Shown piece by piece: positions 34,016-45,439 of a DNA stretch of 64,000 bases; positions within the stretch are counted from its first letter, which is position 1; every line of letters starts with the position of its first letter. Source of the DNA: Aphidius gifuensis (lineage: Eukaryota > Arthropoda > Insecta > Hymenoptera > Braconidae). The notes under the pieces were generated by a model, which saw nothing but the letters and a program-made list of their open reading frames with translations, was not told the DNA's origin and made no database searches. Where the stretch lies: positions 9,734,001 to 9,798,000 of the forward strand of contig NC_057793.1 of NCBI RefSeq assembly GCF_014905175.1, given 5' to 3'. The position numbers and the translations under genes were made by a program.

Positions 34016-34344
34016 TGATACATAGGTATTGGGTGCTTTCTTTCATAAACTCAGTGTTCAGAACATTGATGTGATCTCCATCAGCGCACGCGTAGGCGCA
34101 GATGCGCAGAATTATTATTATTTTTTTTAAATGGCTGGCCATTGGCGCCAGCAACCACTGGCAATAGATTTATCTTAACATTCGTGTGATATATTTCATG
34201 TCATTTAGGATACAGCATTGTGTTGTTTCAACCAATTGTAACTGAAAAACATGAACAATTTATTTAAAATAAATTGGTGTTACCCAAAGAAAAGTATGTT
34301 TACAAAACCAACAATTTCAATATTTTTAGGGTACTACACAAATA

Positions 34345-34595
34345 GGTGCTTTCTTTTGTGTATTTATTTTTTTTCCTGTTCATTTTGACGCACGCGCAAT
34401 TGAATGCGCAGTCAGCAAAAAGTCAGTTTGCAACAGCGTAGGACATGAGGGGCTGGATCAGCCATGTTTTAATTCTTAGTTTTGAAAAATTATTTGCTCG
34501 ACGCCACTGTTCTCTCAACAAGTTTGCATGACAGGCGCATGTGCATGATCATGCGCATGAAAGTGAAAAAAAATAAATGCACAAAAGAAAGCACC
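34345..34595. mobile_element. MITE type M3, copy 1, TA target site
   Basis: Inverted ends of about 31 bp with one mismatch: GGTGCTTTCTTTTGTGTATT at the left, complement at the right (AATGCACAAAAGAAAGCACC), both running on into a T8/A8 tract. Flanked by TA on each side (34343-34344 and 34596-34597), which fits Tc1/mariner-type insertion. The interior (GACGCCACTGTTCT, GACAGGCGCATGTGCATGAT) is non-coding. Confidence 0.8.
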
Positions 34596-34668
34596 TAATG
34601 TCAAGAAAAATATAAATATAATACCGGCGCCAATGCACAGCCATTTTTGAAAAAATAAATAACTCTCA

Positions 34669-34895
34669 GGTGCTTTCTTTTGTGTATTTATTTTTTTTCC
34701 TGTTTATTTTCACGCATGCGCAATCGAATGAGCAGAAAAACACTTGCACGTGGACATGACTCCGAAGCTTCAATTCTTATTTTTTAAGAATTATTTGTTT
34801 GACGCCACTGTTCTTTCATCAAATTTGCATGACAGGCGCATGTGCATGATCATGCTCATTAAAGTAAAAAAAAATAAATGCACAAAAGAAAGCAC
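34669..34895. mobile_element. MITE type M3, copy 2
   Basis: Second copy of M3, same orientation, about 225 bp. The same terminal repeats and interior, but with a small internal deletion and a damaged right tip (GCACAAG in place of GCACCTA), so it is probably older. Confidence 0.8.
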
Positions 34896-35340
34896 AAGAC
34901 AAAGTATTGTTTTTTACAATTAATAAAAATATAGTTGAAAAACCATATTAATTTGAATTAAAAATCTAAGAATAAAATGGAATATTTTTTATTAATAATA
35001 AATTTACAAATGAATTAGAACAAATCAATCAACCGATTTTGAACAAATAGTTAATATAAAAAAAAATCTATATTTTGTTCTAAAACACTATTATATTGTC
35101 AGTCGTTAAAAATTGAAACAGAATAAAATTATATTTGAAAACATAAAATGCTCATTGTAACAATCAATATTTATGATAAAACCAAAAATTTTTAACGGCA
35201 ATACAATTTTTAAAAAATGTTTTAAAATTTAGTTCATCAAAAATTAATGATTATTGAAAATCGATAATAGTATTTATAGATTTAGAATAACATTATAGAT
35301 TTAGATAATGTCGATAATAATAATAGATAAATAATTTCTC
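34896..35340. other. intergenic
   Basis: AT-rich spacer between mobile elements. GATAATAATAGA-type stutter near 35.3 kb. Nothing else seen. Confidence 0.4.
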
Positions 35341-35505
35341 AGCAGTCCGATTCACAGGGCAAATTTTTTAGGGCATTTTTTTATATAGATTTCACATTCA
35401 TAAAATTTTTTGGGTATAGATACACATTCACATACAAAAGCTTTACAAGCGCTGCCAGTGGAGGAAAAAAGCCCTAAATTGTAATGCTCTGTGGATTATA
35501 CTGCA
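35341..35505. mobile_element. MITE type M1, copy 3
   Basis: AGCAGTCCGATTCACAGGGC at the left, and GCCCTAAATTGTAATGCTCT then GTGGATTATACTGC at the right, match the M1 element at 33.5 kb, with a rearranged centre. Confidence 0.7.
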
Positions 35506-36092
35506 GGTAAATGGTAATTGATATAATTTGATAATGGTTGACTAATTTTATTTTATGAATATCAATTTTTCAATATGATAAATTCGATATATTATATTTA
35601 TAATCACCAAAAAGATGTATCAAATTAGATAGTAGAATTTTTTTCATCTACATTTTATATAAATATATTTAAATATAATGATGATTTTTTAGTTTTTTTT
35701 TTTATGTAAACTTAAGAATTTATGCTAGCAAGCTTGTAATATTTTACTTAATATCAAAAAAGTATTTCATAAAATTCTAAACATTGATTCGCAAAAAAAA
35801 AATTCAAGTTATCATGTTACTAAATTATATTTTTAACGATATTTTAATATTGATAAATATATCAATCGATTAATCGCACAAATTTTTTTTTGAAATGTAA
35901 AATAATTATTTGATGACGATTATATTATGTCGTATATTATAGAAAAAATTTAAAAAAAAAAATATTTCTCATTTTATTTATGTCAATGCAATGGAAAAAT
36001 TTTATCAGCTTATTTACAATAATTATTTTTATTATTATTTTTTTTATCATAATTAAAATGCACTTAATTTTTATTCGTAATTTTTAAAATTG
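35506..36092. other. intergenic
   Basis: AT-rich. From about 35.96 kb it is the duplicated upstream flank of the cysteine-rich family (TTATTTATGTCAATGCAATG, TTTATCATAATTAAAATGCA). Confidence 0.45.
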
Positions 36093-36130
36093 AATTATTC
36101 ATAATCGCTAATGTTCTTCGAGTATATAAA
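36093..36130 (+). promoter_or_regulatory. conserved promoter block, copy 3
   Basis: AATTATTCATAATCGCTAAT, then GTTCTTCGAGTATATAAAG. The best TATA-like example of the family. A non-coding exon follows, ending at a GTAAGTATATA donor near 36.21 kb. Confidence 0.7.
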
Positions 36131-36344
36131 GACCTGAAAAATTCCCATTTTCACTACATAATCAATTTTAAGCATTAACTTGTGAAAAATAAACAAAATA
36201 TCCAACTTAATTAAAGTAAGTATATATAATCCATTTATAAAATAAAATATAATATTTGAATAATAAAATAATATATTTTAATTTTTTTTGAAGTATTTAA
36301 TCATTTTATTATACTTCTAATTTTTATTAAATAATTAAATTCAG

Positions 36345-36598
36345 ATGAAGAACATATTAATCCAATGGGCTTCGTTTTGTATGGAAAGAGATAGTCAATG
36401 ACTTTATCGCACCTTGTGCATATGCCGATGATTATGGATGTAAATTGTAAAGACGGGAAATGTGGGGCAACATGTGCAGGTGAGTTTCGCTTTTGGTGCT
36501 GGACCAGTAAGGACACTACCTCAACGGCAACTGAATGTACATCCCATTTTCAATGTGGTGAATGTTGGAAATGTGCAGGTAGATGTTTTTGGCTTTAA
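36345..36598 (+). pseudogene. cysteine-rich family copy 3, frameshifted
   Basis: The family ATG after a TTCAG acceptor (36345) opens a frame that stops after 16 codons; most of the signal-peptide coding is deleted. The cysteine domain is open only in another frame (from an ATG at 36398), and the first cysteines (PCAYADDYGC) sit in a third frame. The end is intact: FRFWCWTSKD, ATECTSHFQCGECWKCAG, RCFWL. It is over 80 percent alike to copy 1 at the DNA level in this part, so the damage is recent. Confidence 0.7.
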
Positions 36599-37474
36599 TA
36601 ATTAATTATCAATGTTCAAATAAATATCAATGATATAATAAGTAAAAAGTTAATATTATATAAAATCATAATATAGAAAAAGATATTCATAAAATTGTAT
36701 TGTTTATTGATTTTCCTCCGATTGATACCGTAACAATTAATATTCCAAAAATGTTATATTCAAATTTAAATAAATATTGTAAACTGTATAAAAATAAATT
36801 TGATATTCAAATATAATTGTTCTTAACTATACCTTCTCAACTAATTATCATGTAAATGTAGTCCTGTAATTGGGGCATGCTCTGTTGGGCTCTTTATCAA
36901 TCAACTTTTCTTTTTATCTTTTTTTTTCCAACATCAATTTATTATCCAAATAACTAACATTTACAAAACGATTATTAATTTTTATTTATTATCTATAAAT
37001 AAAGTATTATTTGTTATCCATTTTTTGTGTTGCAAGATTCACCAACAATTACTGCAGGTTTATTGATTCACGTGATACATTTGGCTTGAATTTTTTACTC
37101 TCCATTGCTGCATGTATTTAATTTTGATAAAGTGATTTAGTTTGGATACATCGAGGGAGTGTATCATGTTGGAAAATTTTGGGTAATATAGTCTTTTAAG
37201 TAAGGGAAACTTGAATTAATTGATTTTATTTATACAATTATTTGTAGAAGTACAATTATACATTCAATGTACCATCCAATTTTGACCTTGACGATTCATC
37301 TTTATTTTAATGTTTGTTTCTTCAAAAAATCATATAAGTTTGAACGTTTCTTTGCTGATATTGATTCATATTGACAAAGCAAAGTGAATAACTTTCCTAT
37401 GGAAAAAAAAAAATTTGAATCAGCGCAAGCTAAATGCGATTAAAAATTAAATAACTAAGAAATAAACTACAAAT
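36599..37474. other. intergenic
   Basis: The first 300 bp are the duplicated 3' flank of the cysteine-rich family (matches 11.4-11.65 kb in inverted orientation). The rest is AT-rich, ending in the 3' flank of PARG. No gene seen. Confidence 0.45.
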
Positions 37475-40088
37475 TTATATACCAATTCGAATATTTTGTT
37501 GAACTAAATGTGAGTACATTTCAGCAATGCTATCTTGTAAGGCCTCATCACCAAATGTAAAATAAACAAGTGATTTCTTGTTAACAGCAGCAGCCATCAA
37601 TTGTATCAAAACTTTGAGTTTTGGATCACCACGAAAAGCTCCACATCCCCAGTTACCAGTTGCGATTGCAGGTAAATTATCTTGATTACTTTCTACGGAA
37701 CTAAAGCCAACATATGCCTTTACAAAAAAAAACAATTAATAAATAAGTTTTTCAATAACAACTGCATATGAATATTAAAGACCAACCTTGTTGAGTTCAC
37801 GATTGATTTTTTGTATCGTGTACTGTTCGTTTTTTTTTGTAAATCGGTATGCATCCATTGCAACTACTGAAGTTTTACGTCTTCCACTACTGTCTCGTGG
37901 TGTTTCATCAATAAAATCTCCATTCCATTTAAAAAAATTGCCGTAACCCTCATAATTACTGTACTGCTCAATCCCAGTAACAACTAGAGCTTCAGTATTT
38001 TCGAGTTCCTCAGTGAATAATCTTGTTACAATCAACTCTGGACAAATAACAAATCGAATTTCTTCTTGAACACATCCCCAATTTAAAACACCTCCTCCGA
38101 CTTTTCTAAAAAATTTAACATATAAATAAAATTGTGTTGTTACTTATTTAATTTACTACAGTCATGGTTTTTTTTTTTTGTTACAGTATTATTTTTTTCT
38201 TCATAGAATACTTACTTGTTGGCAAAATCTACTTGCAAAAGACCAGCAGCATTGGACTCAATTGTTCCTTTACTTGTGATATGAAGTGGTGGAAGTTGGT
38301 GAGTCATTTTACCCCATTCTGGACAATCATCTAGAGGTATATAACGACGTTGAAATGTTACTGTTCCTTGTGGTGCTATATCCATTGAATAAAATTAATA
38401 AAAAAATATATTAAAGCAAGATATAATTAATATTGAATTAATCATTCATACACAATACACATACTTGAAAGTAAAAATATAAAATGTAAGGAATTAATAC
38501 TACCAGTATAAATGCATGTATAATAATTTCTTAAAAATTATCCAACTGAATATATTGAGTAATTTTACATTCACTTACCAACGGAAGTGACTTTGCCAAA
38601 ATAATGAATCAGGCATCTTAATTTTTCTGAAACTGCTAACGAACGTTGAAATTTATCATCTTTAAAAGCTCTAAAAAGTCTATAATTTCGAAATGTATTC
38701 ATAAGTATATAATAGTTTTTTATTTTATATTTTTATATTTATTTTTACGTCAAAAAGTAAATACTGTTATAATATACGATAACTCACCGATAAAAATTAA
38801 TGTTGGGATATATTTCGTAGTTGGGAAATGTACAAAAAAATGCATTTGCTAAAAGTGAAGCAATTTGAAGTTGACTCATGCTTAATGTGGTGTTTTTTTG
38901 TTGTTTCAATACTGGAATTGAGCCAGTAATAAGAGTCGGTAATTGCAGTGCAAGTTGTATCATTTTTGGGAGTAAATTTTCAAAGAAAATTTCTGTCTCT
39001 TCTTTTTTCATAGTCTTAAAAAAAAAACAAAATGAATATTTATATTGCAATATTATTCGGTAATAAAAAATTTTTTATATTTAAATTTAAATTGTTTTTT
39101 TTTTTCCTTTTTTGTGTAATTAAAATTTACAATGAAAACTTATATAAAATTACAAGAAATAATTTTAAAAAAGCATGTTTATAAACAAAAAAAAACTGAT
39201 GAATTGATGACATACCTCGGAAAAGAAATAATGAAGTGCACGAAAATCCCATTGGTCTGACTCCTTTGAATTGTAAGAAAAAATTGCAGCTTCTAATTGA
39301 GCACTGGACATAATTTTTTTTTTCAAAGCTTCATTAATGACTTCCCATCTTGGTCGATAACAATTCTCCATTTTTTCCTGCCATATAACAATCATTTTTT
39401 AAAAACTTCAATTTACATAATTGTATCTGTATGTATAATTGACAATCATGATTATGCATGAAATTTATTAATTAATGAAGTTTAATTTTTGTTAGCACTT
39501 ACTTCCTCTTCAAACGGATACATGCTCCAAGGTGAATGAGGCATTTTTACCCAATCAACATGCCAGTTGTTGGGAGGGTGCAGTGAATAGTTAGGCTCTA
39601 TTTCCATTTTTGAATTAATAGGCAACTATTTAAACATATTTATTAATTATAGTAATAATTTTAATCAAAGTAAAATTATGAGAAAGATTTAAATTTTATG
39701 TTTATTGATTAAATATAAATTTAGAGATACTTACTTTAAATAATACAACGTGAGAATCAGATTGGACAATTGGAGGATATTCCTGATATTCAAATGGTCC
39801 ATGATTGTTGTAAATATCATCAATACCTGATCCCTTCCATGGTTGACTTATTGGTTTATCTTCAACTGTGAGGGAATTCAAATCACACTCTATCGAAGAT
39901 TCTGACTTGTCAGGTTCTATCTTTGTGGCATCTATAAATTTTAATTATTCAAGTCACAGATGAATTTTAAAAAATTTTACACTTTACTATTAAGGGTTGG
40001 TGAAATAAAATAGATACTTACAATCGATTAGCTGATCCCAATCGATGGTGATATCAGGTAGTTCTAAATTATTTTCTTGAGTTGTCAT
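37475..40088 (-). CDS. Parg: poly(ADP-ribose) glycohydrolase (PARG)
   Basis: Hydrolyses poly(ADP-ribose) chains after DNA damage and in chromatin. Nine exons on the minus strand: 40022-40088, 39735-39931, 39503-39625, 39216-39377, 38788-39014, 38579-38679, 38216-38375, 37787-38105 and 37475-37717, total 532 residues, phases all consistent. The catalytic signature GGGVLNWGCVQEE (family GGGx6-8QEE, with the two catalytic Glu) begins the eighth exon near residue 348. It is followed by EIRFVICPELIVTRLF, GIEQYSNYEGYGNFFKW, RRKTSVVAMDA and ATGNWGCGAFRGD, all typical of the macrodomain-like fold. The accessory helical region upstream has MSQLQIASLLANAFFCTFP. The N-terminus before the fold is short (about 70 residues), with no obvious long regulatory domain. 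Complete and intact. Confidence 0.93.
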
Positions 40089-41508
40089 GCTTTTTTAAAA
40101 TTTTTTCACAACACAAAAGTATATATAAATTACTAAATGAATTACTTAATTAATTTGAATTGAATTCAATAAATTAATATCAAATAATATGGTGTAAATT
40201 TTAAAAAATTAATAGCGGTATGGCTTAAACTTCTCGAGTATACAGAGCCGAATGACACCAGTGTTTTATGCTAACTGATTATGAAAAAGAATGCACGGTT
40301 CTATCCAGCCCAATACAAAAAAGTCGATTGCATGTTTTGGTGTAATCGTATACGACTTAAAAAGTGACGCGTGGACTAAAAATAAATTTCATGATATGTT
40401 GTAATCGAAAAGATAAGAAATACTATTAGATTTTAGTACATTTTTACTCATGACTTAGGTTTTTTTTTTAACAATATTAGTTTATAAGCTTTGACTCATG
40501 AATAAAAATAAGAATATATATATATTGTTAAAAAAAAAGAACTTACAAATTCTGGTATATATACCATACTTAATTTTAATAATCATAATAAATGCATTAT
40601 ATTATTTAATTATTAATATGGTTTTTTTTTAATGATATTTTACTATTTATTTTTCAAATTAAAATAAACATTTTTTTAAAGATAACGAACACTTTGATAA
40701 TAATAAAAATGAATTGACAAATAAATTTAAAGATTTCTAACTCTTTTCTCAGTTTGAGTAATAATTTTTAAATTTAAAAATGGAATGGTAGATAAATTAT
40801 ATCAAAATATTCACAAAAATAATACTTGCCATATAAAACGTGTTCATTTTAAGCAATCATGAGTTAAGTGTTGTTTTTAACATGACTGTCCTTATTTTTC
40901 AGTTATAATGATTGAGTTGCGATAAATGTTTCATCAAGACATTATTACCAAATAACTGTTGGCAATATTTTAAATAAAAAAAAAAATAAATAAAAACTTT
41001 TCATTTGCATATTTCAGTATATGAATGACAATTATATTTATAAAAATTTTCTTTAAAAAATAAAATATACTATAATAATTATGTCATTATTATTATAAGT
41101 CTATATTTTCACAAAATTTGTCTTCAATTGTCGACAATTTTATTTTTTAAAAAATATACAAATCTTTGACTTTACATATTTAATATTGGTAGAATATATA
41201 TGGTGTATATTTAATATACACGCGTAGATGCTTTTATTAATGAACTAAGTTATATGTATATATAATTTAATTTTGCAAGACCTAAATTTCTGAAATTAAA
41301 TATTGGAATAGTTGATCAATGGAAAAAATCAAACTCAATGTCAATAGTTGAAAATAATAAATATTGATATTGATTATATTTCACAGCTATAAACTTAGCA
41401 TTTATAACTTTTTTTACATATATGCTAAGTTAATATTATTAGAGTTTAAATCATCCTTTTCTTTTCGTGTTTATATTCAAAAAATTACAGTAAGAATAAA
41501 GTATGAGC
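40089..41508. other. intergenic, PARG promoter side
   Basis: PARG promoter and 5' UTR, then AT-rich DNA. A short GC-richer segment near 40.23-40.39 kb (AAGTCGATTGCATG, CGTATACGACTT) may be the core promoter. No gene recognised. Confidence 0.4.
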
Positions 41509-41812
41509 AGAGTATAGGGAGAGATAGCGGGCAGCGTGCTGTTAAATGGTATACGATCCACGAAAAAACAAACTCGGATTTTTTTTTGGCCTTAATCCGG
41601 CTTGGGAACGAACTCGGTACCAGCCAGTAATTCAATATTTATTTTAAAATATTGAATAATATAATATTAATTGTTTTTATTTTATATGAATTTTTAATAA
41701 AATATTTATATATTATTCAATCATTCAAATGATTGAATAATATATAAATAAACCAATTGGTTTCCATTCTTTTATATTTTACTTAACGAAAAAAAATTAG
41801 TATAAAAGCGAG

Positions 41813-41925
41813 ACCCGGTGATATTTGCGAGACGAGACCGAGACCGAGACCGAGACCTGGTGCGAACGAGCGAGACCGATACCGAGACTCGCTGAATCTC
41901 GTCTCGTCTCGTACCGCATGAAGCC
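41813..41925. repeat. GAGACC-type minisatellite
   Basis: Irregular tandem GAGACC/GAGACG units (CGAGACGAGACCGAGACCGA), then inverted CTCGTCTCGTCTCGT. Much more GC-rich than its surroundings. Confidence 0.7.
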
Positions 41926-42233
41926 CTAGCCGCTTGCTCGCGTTCCCCCCTCGAGCACATACAAACTCCGCGGGGCCCATACGCGACTACCCTGATAAAC
42001 TTCCCTCAAAAAAACTACCCTTAAAAAACCACCCCTATTATTTTATTTATTATTATTATTATTTATTATTACATATATATATATTATTTATAATTATTAT
42101 TTTTTTATTATTTATTTATTGTTATTATTATTTATATATGTACGTATGTATATATATGAATAATAATATTATTTTTTATTTTAAATATTTTTTTTTTAAT
42201 AGTATTTTGTGATGTGTGCGCGTGCATAGGTGG

Positions 42234-42775
42234 CAGTGTTGCCGCAGGAGGTACAGTTGTACTTTTCGAGGTACGTTTTTGAAACGCCAGTACAAAAGTA
42301 CGCCTTTTTTTTTGGAGGTACGTTTTCGTTTTTAATTCTTGAAAATTTCTTGAGCTTATCAAATTGTTTAGTATGCGCACGCGCGCGCTCAATGTAAACG
42401 GAGGTAAACCCTGTAAAATGTATACCATATAAACAGTGTATAAGAGTTTTAATTAATGCTACCGTATATGTTTTTTATTATTTTTTTTTATTTTTAGCAC
42501 AAGAAATATAATGACTTATTCTTCCAAAAATAATTCAATACTCAAGTATTACTATTGTTATTGTAGACTTTGATAAAAATATTGGAAATTTTTCTAATAA
42601 CGTTAAAAAAAAAACGAATGCTGTTTTTATTGTTTTTGTTTCAATAAAATTTCCTATAGACCAGCTCTTGTCGGCCATTTTTTTCGCCAGGAGGTACGTT
42701 TTTCTATTTTTTGACAGAGAGAAGACTTCTCTCTGTTTTTGAGGTACATTCACAAATTTGTCTGCGGCAACACTG
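42234..42775. mobile_element. hAT-like non-autonomous element, nested
   Basis: Perfect 14-bp terminal inverted repeats CAGTGTTGCCGCAG (42234-42247 and 42762-42775). Flanks ATAGGTGG and ATAGGTGC form an 8-bp target duplication with one mismatch. CAGTGTTGCC ends plus 8-bp duplication are hallmarks of hAT elements. The subterminal motif GAGGTAC(G/A) recurs at least five times. 542 bp, no transposase. Confidence 0.85.
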
Positions 42776-42789
42776 ATAGGTGCAAGCAG

Positions 42790-42955
42790 ACTGCAAGCAA
42801 AAGTGCCAGCAGAAGTTTGAATGAAGAATGTGTGTGAGTAAGGTAAGTGTAGTGTGGGTCTTGTTAGTGTGTGTAAAATGTTTATAGCGCTGCAGCGGCA
42901 GCAAAAGTTCCAACAGAAGTTTGAATGGAGAATGTGTGTGAGCCAAATAAGTGTT
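42790..42955. repeat. 100-bp direct repeat, two units
   Basis: CAGAAGTTTGAATGAAGAAT, then GTGTGTGAG at 42.81 kb recurs as CAGAAGTTTGAATGGAGAAT at 42.91 kb with similar surroundings (GCAAAAGT, AAGTGTAGTGT). Confidence 0.65.
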
Positions 42956-43014
42956 AGTGTAGAGCGGCCATGTTTTGTAGTGCCTTAGCACTACACTTAT
43001 GTCTTAATGTCTAT

Positions 43015-43375
43015 AGCGCTCACTCTCTTGAATTAAAAATGCGTACTTGGTTATTTAACAATAACAATGTTTATAATTAAAAAAACAATTATTTCATGTG
43101 TTTTTATTATAAATAATAATATTCTCTTGCCGTTTACTGGACGGCTGATACTTTTTTTCAAATAATTAAATAATTATAATGATATTTTTAACGTAGCGCT
43201 CAGTCTCTTGAATCTGAAATATGTACTTGGTTATTTAACAATAACAATTGTTATAATTAAAAAAAAAAAATATTTTGAGTGTTTTTATTATAAATAATAA
43301 TATTCTCGTGCCCGTTTACTGGACGATCACTATTTTTTTTCAAATAAATAAAAAGTTATATTAATATTCCGATCG
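43015..43375. repeat. 181-bp tandem duplication
   Basis: Unit starting GCGCTCACTCTCTTGAAT at 43015 is repeated from 43196 (GCGCTCAGTCTCTTGAAT). Both contain TACTTGGTTATTTAACAATA and CCGTTTACTGGACG. About 90 percent alike by eye. Confidence 0.75.
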
Positions 43376-43842
43376 TATAGGGTCTAGCGTTCGAGTCAGC
43401 CCAGGTGTAATTTTTTTTTTTATTTTATTTTTATTTTTTATATTATTATTTTATTATTCAATTTTTAAATAAAATTTTTTCGTGGATCGTATACCATTTA
43501 ACAGCACGCTGCCCGCTATTTCTCCCTATACTCTACTATAGTATGTTAACATTATAACATTTAAATTTTGTATTTTTTGTTTTTGTTTTTTTTTTTTTTT
43601 AATTCTAATAAATACATGTATAATTTTGTTCAGTTTTGATTGAACATTTAAAGATTTATATAAAAGACTAATATTTTTTTGGAATTATTTATAAAAATAA
43701 AATAATATAAAAAAAAAAAATTATCAATTAAAATTTTGGCCTTTTTCTTATAATTATTATTGAGGTACGAATTTTTTTTGTTATCAGTACAAATTAGCTC
43801 TCGTTTTTTCCGTTAAAATGAGAAAAAATAATGTTTGCATCG

Positions 43843-43925
43843 ATGACCCAGTGGTCGAGCGGCCTAAAGCGCTTATTTATATACATTTAGACATTGTGTT
43901 CATCCTTTCGAATCCTGGTAGTTAC
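43843..43925 (+). pseudogene. tRNA-like (Leu/Ser type) relic
   Basis: CAGTGGTCGAGCGGCCTAAA, then GCGC resembles the A box/D arm of a class II tRNA, and TTTCGAATCC resembles a B box/T loop. The T stem does not pair and the acceptor pairs only partly. Either a decayed tRNA or the head of a tRNA-derived SINE. Confidence 0.3.
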
Positions 43926-44273
43926 GCGCACGTTTTTTATTTAAACATTTAATATAAAATAAAAAAACAAAATTTCCTTAATATTTCAGAGCCTTTATTT
44001 TAAATACTCTGAAAAATGCGTAGTGAGACCCTTTATGAGTATTTAAAAAAAAGGCTCATTTTTTTTTTTTTCGCATGCCGCGTATTTCAGAGCCTTTTTT
44101 TTAAAGACTCAACCACTGTGGGTCAGAGTATTTATGAGTCCCGCTATAGTGGCACATAGAAAGGGTCAAATAAAGGCTCATCATTATTTTAAAGACTCAT
44201 AATGGCTCCAAAAATTTTATCCCGGGGAAACAACGAGAGCTTATTTTGACCGATAATAACGAAATTTCTACGT
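43926..44273. repeat. unclassified inverted/direct repeat cluster
   Basis: TATTTCAGAGCCTTT occurs twice (near 43985 and 44091), with AGACTCA and AAGGCTCAT words in both orientations up to 44.2 kb. Looks like repetitive-element debris; no family recognised. Confidence 0.5.
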
Positions 44274-44292
44274 CAATAATAATAATAATAAC

Positions 44293-44322
<30 letters not shown>
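44274..44322. repeat. (AAT)n microsatellite
   Basis: About sixteen near-perfect AAT units with one ACA interruption. Confidence 0.9.
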
Positions 44323-44327
<5 letters not shown>

Positions 44328-44729
44328 AACAGGTACTACTCCAAGATACTAATTTACAATTATTTATATGAGAGCACACGGAGAGAATTTTTTATTTTTT
44401 TTACGAAAAAAACATAGCAAATTTTACAATGGCCCATAGCTAGGCTGCGCCATCTATATTCGTTTTATGGTATTTTTATATATGGGCCGTAGGAAAAATG
44501 TCGTGTGGGCGTGGCTATTTTTTTTTGTGTGCCATAAGTAATTTTTATTGTGGTCAAACGGAAAATTTATTTTGTTTATAAAAGAAATTTTTTTTAATGT
44601 TGATATTGGCACCTTTAAAAATCAATATTTTTAAATAATTTTTTTTTTATTTTAAAAAGCTGAACGTTGGCTAATATCAGAATAAATTTTTTTCATTTTA
44701 CTCTAATTTTTTTCCAAAAATTTACTGTA

Positions 44730-44945
44730 GTATTATGAGGAGAAATTTTGAGTACAACTGAGTAAATCGGAGAAATATTGTGAAGAAATTCGGAGAAAGT
44801 CAGAGAAAAATGTAGAAACATTCCGGAAATTGGAGGAGAAATTTGGAGTACAGAGGAGTAAATCTAAAAAATATAGAGTAATGTGAAGAAATTCTGAGAG
44901 AATAGGAGAAAATCGTAGAAATATCCTAGAAAAGTTGAGAAAAAT
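44730..44945. repeat. degenerate GGAGAAAT tandem repeat
   Basis: Purine-rich, irregular units around GGAGAAAT, AGAAATTCGGAGAAAG and GTGAAGAAATTC. No open frame of note. Confidence 0.6.
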
Positions 44946-45439
44946 TTCACAAGTTTATTTATAATCTATTTTTTTTTCTAAAAAAAATTTTAAATTTGTC
45001 GTATATCAATTTCATTTTATTACTTTTATAAAATTAATTGCTCGGTTCTGTTTGAAAGATATTTTTGAATCTATCCAGTCTACTCCCATCTCTGGAGGTT
45101 GACATATTATTTTCATCAAGAAGCCGAAGATTCTACCATACAACTACGTCATGTGCTCCCACTTTCACTATAAGAAGGGACCTATGGCTGTGGGACTTAT
45201 TTTTTGGGTCTGTAACGACAAGTCTAATTGGTAGAGGTGCATACAGTCCCATACACACACATAAACATGAAACAGGCCCTCCGGTTTTAAAGGAGTGGTC
45301 GCTCGTATGCCGTGTTTAGCCACAGTGCGATTAGTGTACACACAACGTGTCAGTCGGTTCAATTTTTCGTGTTTTTTTTTTTGTTTTAATTCAATAACAG
45401 TGTTTTGATTTTTAATTAATTTTGGTTAATGATAAAAAT

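Larger units (their letters stand above)
41509..43534. mobile_element. 2-kb composite element with 60-bp TIRs
   Basis: Ends are about 60-bp inverted repeats with one mismatch: AGAGTATAGGGAGARATAGC, then GGGCAGCGTGCTGTTAAATG, then GTATACGATCCACGAAAAAA, at 41509 onward and in complement ending at 43534. The inside holds a minisatellite (41.81-41.93 kb), a nested hAT-like element (42234-42775) and two pairs of direct repeats. No transposase frame is visible. A target duplication is not evident. Confidence 0.75.

Noticed and set aside
33711..34154. 147-codon minus-strand frame
   Set aside because: Runs across M2 inverted repeats and MITE cores; no domain, low complexity. A chance frame in mobile-element sequence.
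41772..42753. Several Arg- or Ser-rich short frames
   Set aside because: Translate the GAGACC minisatellite and hAT-like element arms; no protein family.
44197..44379. Poly-Ile minus-strand frame
   Set aside because: Translation of the (AAT)n microsatellite.
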